Below, in pieces: positions 37,963-48,619 of a DNA stretch of 64,000 bases. The notes under the pieces were generated by a model. The model had not been told where the DNA came from. It did no database searches and saw only the letters and a program-made list of their open reading frames with translations. The translations under genes and the position numbers were made by a program. How positions within the stretch are numbered: position 1 is the stretch's first letter; every line of letters starts with the position of its first letter. The DNA lies in NCBI GenBank assembly GCA_023974075.1, contig CM043791.1:7449767-7513766 (forward strand), written 5' to 3'. The stretch is from Chaenocephalus aceratus (Eukaryota; Chordata; Actinopteri; Perciformes; Channichthyidae).

Positions 37963-38933
37963 AAAGGGGCCCTATTAGGCTCATTCCCAGGTTCATATTT
38001 GTATTCTGTGCCTCTACTGCAGGGGTGGGGAACCTCTGGCCCCCGGGCCGTATATGGCCCGCGAGACAATTTGGTGTGGCCCTCGAGGTAATTTATAAAC
38101 ACACGCAAAAAAGAAAAAAATTAAAGAAATCGAGACCGCAAAATAATTAAACAAGTGAGTGCCTGTTTTTCCTGACCAAGGTCAGGGTCCTTGAACACAA
38201 CACAAGCCTAACATGTCATCACGTGGTATATGTCTGACAGGGGTGTAGTTCTGACGGGGAGCACCAGAACGCAGCTCCGCTCCGGCACTTCCAAAAATTG
38301 CAGTATCCATAAGGAGCCGTACACATGCTGCAGTTTTTGCGTGGCTGTGTCTTTAGTTGAAAGCCCAGTGGTGATCTGTTCATCTGTCATACTGATCATA
38401 CAGTCAATAACTGTGTTGTTATTAGCATCTGGTTAGCTAGCTATGCTAACGAATATAAGAAGCTTTTTCTACAACCAGTGAGGTAAAGGCACATCTTTAT
38501 ATGATCATTATAGTTATAAGAGAATAAAGTAAACGGGTATAAAATACTATATGACAGTAAAAAAAAGTTGAAAACATTGAAATGGCCCTTGAGGAAAAAG
38601 GTTCCCCACCCCTGCTCTACTGGGACATGTCCCATGCTTTAATGTTCCAAAAAGTCGGCCCACGGGCCATTTTGGATCGGCTCTCAGCAAATTCAAAAAG
38701 TATAATGGAATGCGGCCTACAAATGAAACTTGAGCTCGTCTTGTATTGTACTTCTTAAACATATCTGTAAACGTATGTTACACAGTCGTATTCATGTGAG
38801 TGTGGGAGAGAAACTCCCGCAGGAGGAAGTTTGGGAATTTAGCAGACCTTTGCAGACCATTTACATGCTTAAAAATATATAAGAACATATTACAGGAAAA
38901 GGAAAACCCCAAAAAGAACAATAGGGCCCCTTT
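37963..38933 (+). repeat. GGGGCCC-family dispersed repeat with nested hAT element
   Basis: Starts AAAGGGGCCCTATTAGGCTC and ends AACAATAGGGCCCCTTT, i.e. inverted ends. It is the most complete of four copies in the window. The hAT element at 38020-38614 sits inside it, so the unit itself is about 376 bp. Confidence 0.7.
38020..38614 (+). mobile_element. hAT-type non-autonomous element, CAGGGGTGGGG family, short copy
   Basis: Same ends as the 18606 copy, with a perfect 8-bp duplication CTCTACTG (38012-38019 and 38615-38622). Compared with the long copy it lacks about 480 bp: sequence jumps from GACAGTAAAAAAAAGTTG directly to ATTGAAATGGCCCTTGAGG, an internal deletion. Confidence 0.95.
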
Positions 38934-39686
38934 GGTTTTAGCTTGGAAATGCCTCGGTATAAAACATTACTCTCTCCAATTCAACACGTGTGAGTTATTA
39001 TTTATATATATATATGTAAATACTTTAGTTTTGGATAGTTTATCTTGGTGTCCCATTTCACATATCTCAATTATGTCTTTTAGTACTTTTATTTTAGTTA
39101 GTGAATAGATGAAAGAAGAAAAAATAAATAACAATAAGATAAGAGGGTAAATATGTATTTGATTGGGCTGAACTGTACTTTTAATCTCAGCCGACAAAAG
39201 TATTTGCCAAAGATGTAGCCAGTGCCTTTGGAAATATTTCCAGGACAGAGAAAGGAAGGGCGGCTGCTCTGTGTGGGTGGAACTCGGAGGCCAAAGAGTT
39301 TACAGCAGGGTGTTAAAATGTTGTGTTTCTGAGGCCAGGGAATTACGAAATAGCATTTGGGCAAATACACACAATTTAAAGATTTGTTTTAACAGGCTGG
39401 TGCCATCCAGTCCACTTTAACAATAATGTTTTATTTTTTGTTGATGCAGTGGTTAGTGTGGTGTTAGCATTTTCCTCTAAAGCTGGCTGCCTGGCGCCAA
39501 TACTTCCTACAGATTTAAATTGCATGCTGGGTTGTTTTTTAACTAAAATCTGCAACAGCTTGGGAAAGAAACCCTGAGTCATGTGCTGCTGTGACTCATC
39601 AGTGAGTCAGCTGTCACATTGAGTGTGCATGAGTCATAGGTGAGAGCTCATAACTGTGTTTACCATCCAAGAAATGTGAAATAAGT

Positions 39687-39872
39687 GGCGTAACAAGGTT
39701 GTGAATAGCCCCGGTGCAAATATTGTTTTGGTGCCCCCCCCCCTCCCTCTCTTTTGAGCGCTGCTCTTGTGCTTTGGTTTTCTGTACATTATAAATGCAA
39801 GCTAATACATACAAAATATATTTGTATTTCTCATTGCATGGGCGTTGCACCGGCTGCACCGTCGATAGTCAA
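39687..39872 (+). repeat. fragment of a teleost dispersed repeat
   Basis: AGTGGCGTAACAAGG followed by GCCCCGGTGCAAAT, and later GTTGCACCGGCTGCACCGTC, look like the two ends of a small repeat with GTGCA/TGCAC inverted words. Boundaries and class are uncertain. Confidence 0.3.
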
Positions 39873-40400
39873 GAATGAACAGCCAAGAAAAATATAAAAA
39901 CTGTTATGGACACTTATATAACAGATGGAGAGAAAAGCAGTATTTGTGAACGTAAAACTAACTGACTTTGCCCTTTTACTCCAAGATTAGTGTGTAATAT
40001 GTCAATTTAATTTATGGTTTGACGTCAATATATTAATTTACATTCAGGGCTTAAACACAATGTTTCTTGTTTTAGCATGGTCACATAATAGTAATAACCT
40101 TACATTGGGAATTGCTCCAATACCTCATTGCTATAGATCCTGCAAACAGTTAGTTTGAACCAGAAATATATATAAATATTAATAATAGGTTGGAAAATAA
40201 ATGGTAAACTTATGTACTGCAAGTGGCAATGCTGCTAATGCAAACACTACAAATGTTGTCCACAAGGGGCACACAAGTCAATAATCTTGTATTTGATCAA
40301 CTTTCCACTATATTTATGACCCAGGCTTATTCAAAATGTATGATACTAGTTGAGATTTCATGACCCAAAGCTCCAATGTAAATATAGCTGAAAGTATAGG

Positions 40401-40403
<3 letters not shown>

Positions 40404-40442
<39 letters not shown>
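40404..40442 (+). repeat. (GT)n microsatellite adjoining an arfgef2 donor
   Basis: About 19 GT units on the + strand ending 5 bases before the GC donor at 40448-40449. On the transcribed (minus) strand the intron therefore begins GCAGGGCCACACAC. Confidence 0.95.
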
Positions 40443-40443
<1 letters not shown>

Positions 40444-40449
40444 CCCTGC

Positions 40450-40567
40450 CTTGTCGTCAGGCAGCCGTAGTGTCCTGGTGAGCAGCAGCATCAGCAGACT
40501 GTTCCAGGCCTCTCTGTGGCTCTCTGAGGTCAGACTGATGAAGTACGCCAGAGCTTCACTGCACACC
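40450..40567 (-). CDS. arfgef2: ARFGEF2 (BIG2), internal exon with GC donor
   Basis: The exon reads [20 protein letters not shown] followed by WNSLL and LRLPDDK, 39 codons plus one base completing a split Leu codon. The acceptor is TGTAG. The downstream intron starts with GC rather than GT (AAG|GCAGGG), yet phase and protein continuity into FKPHAS demand this junction. 'SEALAYFI' resembles BIG2 more than BIG1. Confidence 0.93.
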
Positions 40568-40767
40568 CTACACACACACAGGATTATCATCAACAAAATA
40601 TTATGTTTTGTATACTATTGTTATTCGAGTAGAGCAGGTCTAGGCTACACATCTTGAAACTAAAGCACCAACACCAGTTATTTAATGATCAGCAGCCCAC
40701 ATGAGTGTAATACATGAGTCAAGTGCAGCTGCTCAGCAAAAAACACAAGGTGATCTGTACCAGGCTG

Positions 40768-40768
<1 letters not shown>

Positions 40769-40843
<75 letters not shown>
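40769..40843 (+). repeat. (AC)n microsatellite
   Basis: About 37 AC units in the intron between arfgef2 exons 40450-40567 and 41027-41165. Confidence 0.97.
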
Positions 40844-40845
<2 letters not shown>

Positions 40846-41026
40846 AAATATATAATGAGGTATGAGCCATGTGTCAAAACAGTTTACTCAGCTCAGAGCA
40901 ACAAACATGGCTACACTTCTCTGATACACAGTTTGTGCTTATTTATGGAAAGTTCAACCATGCAATAGAAAAAACGATGCTTTTGGGTTTGTTTTCTTAT
41001 TGTGAACAAAACCCTGTGGCACTCAC

Positions 41027-41165
41027 AGCAGCAGGCGTGTCTGGATGTCAAGCCACGAGTCCTGCAGCTGACGGTCAGAGTACATCTTGAACAGGATCCT
41101 CAGGCTGCAGGCCAGGCTGCTCGTCTCCTGCTTCAACAGGTTGGGCTTGGACTTCCCTTTAAAGC
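41027..41165 (-). CDS. arfgef2: ARFGEF2 (BIG2), internal exon
   Basis: Reads [20 protein letters not shown], then LRILFKMY and [10 protein letters not shown], a highly conserved BIG1/BIG2 segment in the C-terminal HDS region. Acceptor CCTCAG, donor GTGAGT. Phases are 1 in and 2 out, matching both neighbours. Upstream of it lies a 10-kb intron full of transposons. Confidence 0.95.
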
Positions 41166-41441
41166 CTGAGGGCAGAGAGAGGCAGTCATTGGGGAGAAAC
41201 ACAGAAAATCGTTTGTTTGTGCCGGTCTGCATTTCCTGATGAGAAAACAAACCGATGCTTTTTGTAGTTGTAGTACACCAACATGGATTAAACGTGTGTT
41301 TTTTTTACCACAATGTTGGGGAAATTAATGGATAAAATGCACGGATTATTATTATTATTATTCCCACTCCGATCGGGACACTAGGTCCACCGTTTCCCCG
41401 CAGCGAGGCTCCCCCGGTTGACAGTTTACGTGGGCTGGGTG

Positions 41442-42287
41442 CAGTGGCGGACTGGCCATCGGGACGAATCCCGATGGGCCGGTACCGAAGTGGGCCGGTC
41501 GGATAAGTCACTAGCACATCCCCCATAGGCGGCGCGTGAGGCTCAGGTTTGAGAAGGCTAAATAACTGTTTTTACCTGACGCTGCCCGCCTCCGGCGTCT
41601 ATAGAAAAGAGATCAACTCAGTGTGCGGAGTTTAAATCTCTCAAGTCATATTACAGGATAAAGGAAATACAGTTTAAACTGCCGTATGCAGAGAAGACGC
41701 CGACGTGTCGCACTTATCATTCATATTACATCATCAATCAGATCATCGATCATATAATATCATATATTTCCTTATCTGAGTCAGCTTCTCCAGCCTCATC
41801 TGGCCGTGCAACACTCACAGTGTCACAGACTGTATGCAGAAGTATTATTTTAAGCAACACATTATGTTGACGAAACACTCGAGACAAATGTAATTAAAGT
41901 CAGATCCACTCGTGTCTTAGACGTGAACGCGCTCTCAGCTGGAGAGAGAAACCCTGGCTTGATTTACCGAGTTGATAACCAGCGTTGTAGGACCATTGAG
42001 CGAGATATTGTTTGTTAGTTTGTTTGTTACTCAAACATATCCAGGGTATGTTGAACTGGCTTCGTAGTACAGGGCACAGGTGGCTAGCAGCGCTAAGGTC
42101 AAAGACACAGACATTATACATTATATTTGTATTTTACCAGGATGCAGTGACACAAATATTTACATATTTACATTTACTATCTCTAGCACCCTGACATCCC
42201 CCACTCCCCCCGTTGACAATTTACTAGCGGTACCGAAGTGGGCCGGTCGAGAGTCCCGGGATGATTTTTAGTCCCATTCCACCACTG
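41442..42287 (+). mobile_element. hAT-like element carrying a fragment of another repeat family
   Basis: Ends are CAGTGGCGGACTGGCCATC and (reverse complement) CAGTGGTGGAATGGGAC. Flanking octamers GCTGGGTG and GCTACATG agree at only 5 of 8 bases, so the insertion is old or the ends are misjudged. GGTACCGAAGTGGGCCGG occurs near both ends. Inside (about 41611-42078) is an inverted, shortened copy of the element at 48620-49668. Confidence 0.65.
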
Positions 42288-42834
42288 GCTACATGACCAT
42301 ATGATCGCCCATATTGACGCACCTCATTCCTAAACTTCTAACAGATAAAACATAAACCGATCCTTCAGCCTCATATGAGCTCTCAGACACGTTCAAAATG
42401 AAACTGTCATCGCTGTCTGAGCTCGCTGCTGTGTGCACCGTCGTGCGTTTACATGCAGAAGCTGGGATCCTGAACGGTGCAGCTGGAGCGCTGTGCCCGC
42501 AATGACGTCACCCATCATTTGGCGGGACTTGAAGAATCCCCGAGAAGATCCAGAAAATGGTCAACATTGAAGGGCAGATTAATGGTTATCAAAGTACAAA
42601 TATCCAAAATCAGTTCAGTAACGGTTTTCAAGGGGACAATATTTACTCAAATTGATGGGTTTGGATGATGGGGGAAACTCGTGTCACAGGCTCTTTAATC
42701 ATTGTATCATTGTAAGTGCTAAAATCGGACCTTTTTTCACAATGCTGCCAAATTAGTGACAATTTGCTCTGTAATTGCTAACAATTTTGTAATATTATCC
42801 CTCATTATATCTCCTGTGAAAGTATGATCTTAAC

Positions 42835-43560
42835 TAGGGATGCTCCGATCGCTGGAATCAGTATCGGCCGATACCGATCGCCGATCCGATCGAGTGGGCG
42901 GGGCCTAAATGGAAGATTTAAACATCACGTTAAATCTTCCATTTAAAGTGATGTTTAAACTCAGTTAATGGGGCTCATTCACTGGAGCTTCCACAAACAA
43001 CAATCAACTTTATTATTACATTCAAATGATGTACATTATTCAAGTTTACATTCACTTTGCATAATAACACGGCAGAAATTAGCGGAAGCGCTCTCTTTTC
43101 CTCTCTCCCTCTCTCACTCCCCCCTCTCTCCCCCTCTCTCCCTCTCCTGACAGCCTGTCAGTATCTCATGCAGCTCACTGATCCAGTAATGAGTTACCCG
43201 ACAGTGAAGAATAAATATATTTATAATAACTAGTTTAGCTTGTTCCAGAAGTAGATAAAATAGCTAAGTGTGTTAGGTCTAACTCTTGTGTGTTTCGCTC
43301 CGCTTACCGATCCGGCGGGCGGAGCTGCAGGATTTCTGCTTCACACACGTTGCATACCGCTATTTTACTGTCTTTTTCGGACACCTTAAAATAATGCCAG
43401 ACCGGTGAAGCCATTTTGGCGAGCTTGTTTTGCCGCACACAGAGAAAAGTGTCATGTATTTTACGTCTTGCGATCGGCATGTTTAGAGAGCACCGATCGA
43501 TCGGTAGAGAGTGAGTATCGGCCGATCTCGATCGGTGACCGATCGATCGGAGCATCCCTA
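42835..43560 (-). mobile_element. hAT-type element, TAGGGATGCTCCGATC family, retaining a BED finger
   Basis: The TIR TAGGGATGCTCCGATCG occurs at both ends, with a perfect 8-bp duplication ATCTTAAC (42827-42834 and 43561-43568). Subterminal GGCCGAT/CGATCGG words repeat. On the minus strand at 43414-43304 a frame reads MASPVWHYFKV...AVCNVC, the start of a BED-type zinc finger as found at the N-terminus of hAT transposases. The histidine pair and all of the catalytic core are missing. Confidence 0.93.
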
Positions 43561-43568
43561 ATCTTAAC

Positions 43569-44053
43569 TATTGATTAAAAAAAAATCAACCAATGGTAAA
43601 ACAATATCATAGGCTACCACATGGGGTGCTGTGGGTTGATACAGCAAAAACACAGCAGCAATGTCAGTGAAGCAAAAGAGTTATACAGTTCAAAATAATG
43701 GGTGGTATTTGAGATAATAAATAGTTCGAGTCTGATATTGTCGACTAAATAACAGTTACCTCCGGATTCGACCACCAAGTGTTGCCAAAAAAATAGGTAT
43801 GCTAAACCTTTTTCCATCTACAAGCTAGCTAGCCCATCTGCTAGCTAGCTAGCAGCACAGATCATTCCATCTTTTCCATCTCAATTTTTCACTTCACCAA
43901 CAGTTAAATTAAGGAGTACTGTGTGCACATGAGTTTTTGTGAGAATGTGTACTGGTAAAATAGCTATCGCATCTATTACACATGTATATAGAACACAAGA
44001 AGTTTAAATCTGCTGGTTAGCTAGCCAGCTCCTGAGATAATGTATAGCTAAAG
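43569..44053. other. intron sequence without recognised features
   Basis: AT-rich. It includes CTAGCTAG-type short repeats around 43825-43853. It ends with AAAG at 44053, a possible splice acceptor for the broken gene that follows on the + strand. Confidence 0.3.
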
Positions 44054-44561
44054 ATGTTGATTTTACCCATGCCGTTGTCATTGATCGTCTTAAGCAGCGC
44101 TTTGAAAACACTAAGGACACACTGGAACCTGCAAGCCGCCCTCGTTCCACTAGAAGTTCAATTGCTCCAGTCATTTGGGAAAAATGCGTTTTTTGTCAGG
44201 AGGATAAGTCTCAGGAAAACCTCCACACTATTCAAGTCTTACGCACATCGAAAAATATTCTTCAGCTGGCTCAGTTAGACACAGTATTGAGATGCAGGCT
44301 TGCAGGAGTCAATGACTTGATTGCCGCAGAGGGAAAATATCATCTTATCTGCTACAGGGCATTCTCCAGGAAGTACCAAAGCACTACGCCAAGAGCAGAC
44401 CCATATGCCATTTGCTTAGATAATGTGGCAGATGAGCTGAGAACTGGCCTTGCCAGGGGTGAAATATACTCTTTGAAAACTGTTTGGGAAAGATACTGTG
44501 AAATTATTGAAGACTTTAACTTGGAACCAGGAACATACAACAGTCATCATTTCAAGACTAA

Positions 44562-45116
44562 AGCCGCGTTCACACTGCGGTACTTTTCCCACAAAGGCTC
44601 ATGCGAACTTAGTTCATGCAAACTCTTTAGTTCGCATGAACTAAGTACATATCGCGTTCACACCAGAAAAAGTCCCTGGGGGTGGATTAGGCAAATGAAG
44701 CCGCTGACGTCACTTATTCTTCTTCTGCTTTGGGTTTACTGGCAGGCCGCAAACCACTTCACGGCGTATACTGCCGCCCAAAGTCCCCGGAGTTGGGGAC
44801 TGGCTTCAGTAGAAGCTGCTGGGAGTCCCAGCAGCTTCTACTGAAGCCTTCCGAGTAAATCGCCAGAACGCCGACACCTCCTCATCTCCACCGCTCCCAT
44901 GTTTTATTTTGTGTTGCCATAAGTTAGTCTCTCTGCGTTTCTGCGCTGGGCTAATGCTAATGCTAATAATGATAATGAGAGGATAATAAAATGGCGGCTT
45001 CACAAAACTTTTTGGGAGTTTTACGGGGCGTGGTTTGCAATTCGCCCAGCCAATCAGGAATATAGCTCTTTTCTCAAAAAAGAGCCGCTCGAAAGTCCCT
45101 GCTCTCTAGCAGGGAC
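44562..45116 (-). mobile_element. non-autonomous TIR element, copy C, truncated
   Basis: Begins AGCCGCGTTCACACTGCGG, like copies A and B, in the orientation of copy B. It contains the same interior (GCTAAT repeats, AAAATGGCGGCTTCACA) but stops after GCTCTCTAGCAGGGAC without the second terminal repeat, passing directly into the disrupted gene. Two 20-base copies of GCAGCTTCTACTGAAGCC-like sequence flank 44812-44848 as a small inverted repeat. Confidence 0.85.
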
Positions 45117-46906
45117 TTGGTTTGCTGCATATGATCACACCCATTACACAAGATGGGGTGCTGTGTTCATAGCAGACATGGAACAGCTGGCACAGACAGC
45201 ACCAGAGGTCTACCAGGGCTTCCTAGATGGTGATTTTGTAGCCAAGGAGACCAAACACAGCTTCAACGAGGTGCCTTTCGACCTTCGCCTTGAACAATAA
45301 AACGGGAAAGGTTGCTGGAGGATTGATAGGCATCACTAGAAATGATCCAGCAAGAAACCGTTGGTCCATCACCTACAATGAACGTGCATCCTTGGCAGAG
45401 GATACCAGATCCCTGTTTGGACTGACACATGATGACGACGATGATGAGGAGACGCACAAAGACTGCCTTCAATCAAGAATCAAGAGGGATAATCACGATG
45501 TCATTCAACTTGTTGATCAGTTCCAGAGATACAACGTCTTCCAACAAGAGCATATGTATGATTTAGTGTCCCTGACAACTGGTGATGTTGCCTCAGAAGA
45601 GATACTGAATGACCTTACACATGCTGCAGAGTCTGGCAAAAAAACTATCACTGAGTTGGTGAAAAAACGTCTGGGCACAACGAACACAGACTTCCACGCC
45701 AGTCTCACCAAGAGAAAACTGAAAACATTCTCAAGCCTATACAGCACAGATACCAAGCTTGAACAACTCAGATCCAAGTGTGTGAAGCCTGACAGGGATA
45801 TTTTTCGCCGCATCATTGTATCCATGGATAGTGGCAGAGAGGTCAACATGGATGAGCTTCTCCAAAAAGAACTGTGTGCAGTCCCCCTGTCACTTGCCAC
45901 AACAGATTCAGTGCTCAGGCCTACAAACAAAGCTGACTTAGCCACCATACTACAAGCTGGTGCAAAGGAAACAGAGCTCAGTCCATCTGTTATGAGAACA
46001 TGCACCATCATTGATGGAATGGCCTTAGTAAGAGCCATGGGAAAACCTCACAATGCATCAACCTTCGGGGAATATGCAGATGTGTTCACACAGAGAGTTG
46101 CATCTAATCTACATGGGAACGTCACCAGAGTGGATATAGTGTTTGATCGGTACCAACAAAATTCCATCAAGAGTGGAACAAGAACAAAACGCAGCACTAC
46201 TCAGCGAAAGGTTCGCACAATTGTGAGTAGAGATGTAAAGCTACCTGCTAACTGGAATAGCTTCATTGAAATGGATGAAAACAAAGCCAACCGTACCCAT
46301 TTCCTATCAACTGAGCTTGAGAATCATGTGCAGCTTTATGATGAGGAAATTGTTATCAGTGGAGGGTTTGAGGATCCTGACAAAGTCACGTCAGCAGCTG
46401 GGATTGATGTATCTCCCCTCCAAGCTACACATGAAGAAGCGGATACACGCATACTACTACATGCAGCTGATACAACAATGAAAGGGTTTCAGAGGCTCAT
46501 CATTCAGTGCCGAGACACAGATGTGTTGCTGCTACCACTTGTATTTGCAAACCAACTAAGCCAAGAAGTTTGGATGAAAGCAGGAACAGCTAAGAAACCA
46601 CGCTACATCAAAGTCCATCAAATCACACTACCAAATGAGATGCTCGATGGTCTGTTGGCATGTCATGCCATCACTGGATGTGATGCTACGAGCCAGTTCA
46701 CTGGAATTGAAAAAAGGACAGCATGGAAAGTGTTCCAGCAGTACCCGCATCTTCTCCACAACTTTGGTGAGGATGAAGTACCAAGTACCACTTCCCTATC
46801 CTTGGCAGAACAGTTTGTATGTAAGCTCTATGACCTTAAGTCAACCAGCAACTCGATACAAGAAGTTCGCTGCGCTCTCTTTCGAAAACTTAAAGCCAAT
46901 GTTGAT

Positions 46907-48117
46907 TAGGGGTGTAACGGTTCAAACATTTCGGTTCGGTACGTACCTCGGTTTTTAGGTCACGGTTCAGTACGTTACGTTTTCGGTACAGCAGAAAATT
47001 ATCACAAAACATAACATATTTTTTTTTAATTATTATTAAACTGTGAATAATGTATTCACTCAAATAAATACAAAATATAATAAAACAAACATTAAGGTGC
47101 AGCATTTCGATTAACTGAAATAATCTGTATTTGAACTTTACTGTACTAGTAGGCCTACTCACAAAACATAAACTATTAGTTTTGGGTTTTTAATTATTAT
47201 TAAACTGTGAATATTCACTCAAACAAATATAAAATATAATAAAATAAACATTAAGGTGCAGCTTTTCGATTAACTGAAATCATCTGTATTTGAACTGTAC
47301 TACCTAAGCAGCCAGTTTGACATTAGGACTTGCTTGTCATTTCATGTTTTTTTAAAGAAAAATGAACTTGTCCACATTGCTTGCCGAAAGGGCAGATCAG
47401 CTGGCACTAGCAACGTCTCCTGCTGTGGAGAACACCCTCTCGCTAGAGACAGAGGTAGCAGACACAGCCAGGTAGCGCTTTGCTAACATGGCAACATAAG
47501 GATATTTGCCGTTTGTAATAGCTTTAGCTCGGTCTGATGTTTTTGCGAGTGGTGGAGGCTTAAATGCTAGCGGGAGTTGGGTTTGCACTTCAGTCTTTTG
47601 GTACCGGTGATATTCACGTTCAGGTGATGCCTTTTCAAATGAGTGTGCAAGCTTGATGTATTGCCAGCCGCGTAACCAATTGTAGTTGAACAATGCCGAC
47701 AAACAGCTTTGGTTCGGTCCACCTGTCTTTGTCCGTCATCCTTGTACGTAACTGCGAAACCAAAATGTTCCCAAACCGGAGACTTCAATGATGCTGGAGG
47801 ATTTTCGAGCTCAACTTTATCTGCGTTCGCCATTTCGACAGTTCCTCAAATCACTGACTACATTTGAACGCATCCCTCTGACCAGCTCGTCCAATGAAAT
47901 GACTTGTTTGCTCTATGACGCGTTGAACACAATGGGAGCAAATTACTCTGAATGCTGCGACGCAGCACCTGAGATTACTTCCAAGAAGTTGTTCACGTTC
48001 TCAATTTTTTACGTTTAACGTTATATTCGTTCGGTACACTTCGATACACACGTGTACCGAACCGAAGGGCCCGTACCGAATAATTTCGGTACGGGTACGT
48101 GTACCGTTACACCCCTA
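46907..48117 (-). mobile_element. hAT-type element, TAGGGGTGTAACGG family, with BED and C-terminal domains
   Basis: Ends are TAGGGGTGTAACGGTTC and (reverse complement) TAGGGGTGTAACGGTAC, with a perfect 8-bp duplication ATGTTGAT (46899-46906 and 48118-48125). It interrupts the coding sequence of the FEN-like gene between ...KANVD and TLPPTEDALS. Removing the element and one duplication restores one continuous frame across the site. Two minus-strand coding remnants lie inside. Confidence 0.97.
47397..47833 (-). pseudogene. hAT transposase remnant: BED finger joined to dimerisation domain
   Basis: The frame 47833-47567 begins MANADKVELENPPASLKSPV and continues AVCRHCSTTIGY..LHTHLKRHH, a complete BED zinc finger (C-x2-C, H-x4-H). 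A second frame, 47702-47397, reads TEVQTQLPLAFKPP and then YLAVSATSVSSERVFSTAGD, the signature of the hAT C-terminal dimerisation domain. The catalytic DDE core between them is deleted and the two halves are in different frames. A full transposase would be about 600 residues; about 140 codons remain. Confidence 0.9.
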
Positions 48118-48619
48118 ATGTTGATACATTACCACCAACAGAAGATGCATTGTCAATGCACCTCAAGAGGGCCCACTACCAAACGAAGGTTTGGAAACAG
48201 TCAATAGTGACACAGGTTGGCAGATGATGAATGGTATGCTGGTCCCCATGCTTCTTACCGAGGAACCTGTACACTCCACATGCGTACAGCTGACAGTGTG
48301 TGGATGCAAGGAAAGTGGAAGTCAGTGCAGTACCAGACAGTGTCTCTGTCGCAGAAGAGGACTGTATTGCAGTGGGGCGTGTGGATGTGCTCGTGCAGCG
48401 TGGTGCATGAACTCCAATGACATTCAAGAGACTAACGGTGAAGAAACCGATCTTGATCTGGATGTTGTGGTGCGGCAGCCAGAAAAAAGCACATCAACAA
48501 CGAGATCTTCAGTGTGCGATGCTCAGCCCTCCACATCAGCACGTGTACTGAGGGCGCAGGGGCGTACAGATCGCCGTCTGTAACCAGCAAACATTGGCCT
48601 GTCCTCATCCTCGTAGACA

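Larger units (their letters stand above)
44054..48583 (+). pseudogene. broken multi-domain gene: zinc finger, FEN1/XPG-like acidic motifs, CXC cluster
   Basis: Four open segments on the + strand line up as one former protein: 44054-44561, 45122-45289, 45290-46906 and 48126-48583. Order: CVFC plus HLICYRAF (probable zinc finger); a helical part; then in the 539-codon segment IIDGMALV (D242), VDIVFDRY (D282, D286), HEEADTR (E383, D385), RDTDVLLL (D409, D411) and TGCDATSQFTGI (D465); then, after a transposon, CGCKESGSQCSTRQCLC...CSGACGC, a tesmin/TSO1-like CXC cluster. The spacing of acidic motifs resembles the FEN1/XPG branch of PIN-like nucleases; this is inference. It is broken by a TIR element, a frameshift near 45285 and a hAT insertion. 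It lies antisense within an arfgef2 intron and could be the cargo or core gene of a mobile element, or a retrocopy. Similar unnamed proteins are, to my recollection, multicopy in fish and invertebrates. Confidence 0.75.

Noticed and set aside
41442..42287. Perfect hAT target duplication
   Set aside because: The flanking octamers GCTGGGTG and GCTACATG match only 5 of 8, so hAT assignment rests on the CAGTGG inverted ends alone.
44287..44844. 185-codon frame as an intact short gene
   Set aside because: Its second half is the inserted TIR element; only the first part belongs to the disrupted gene.
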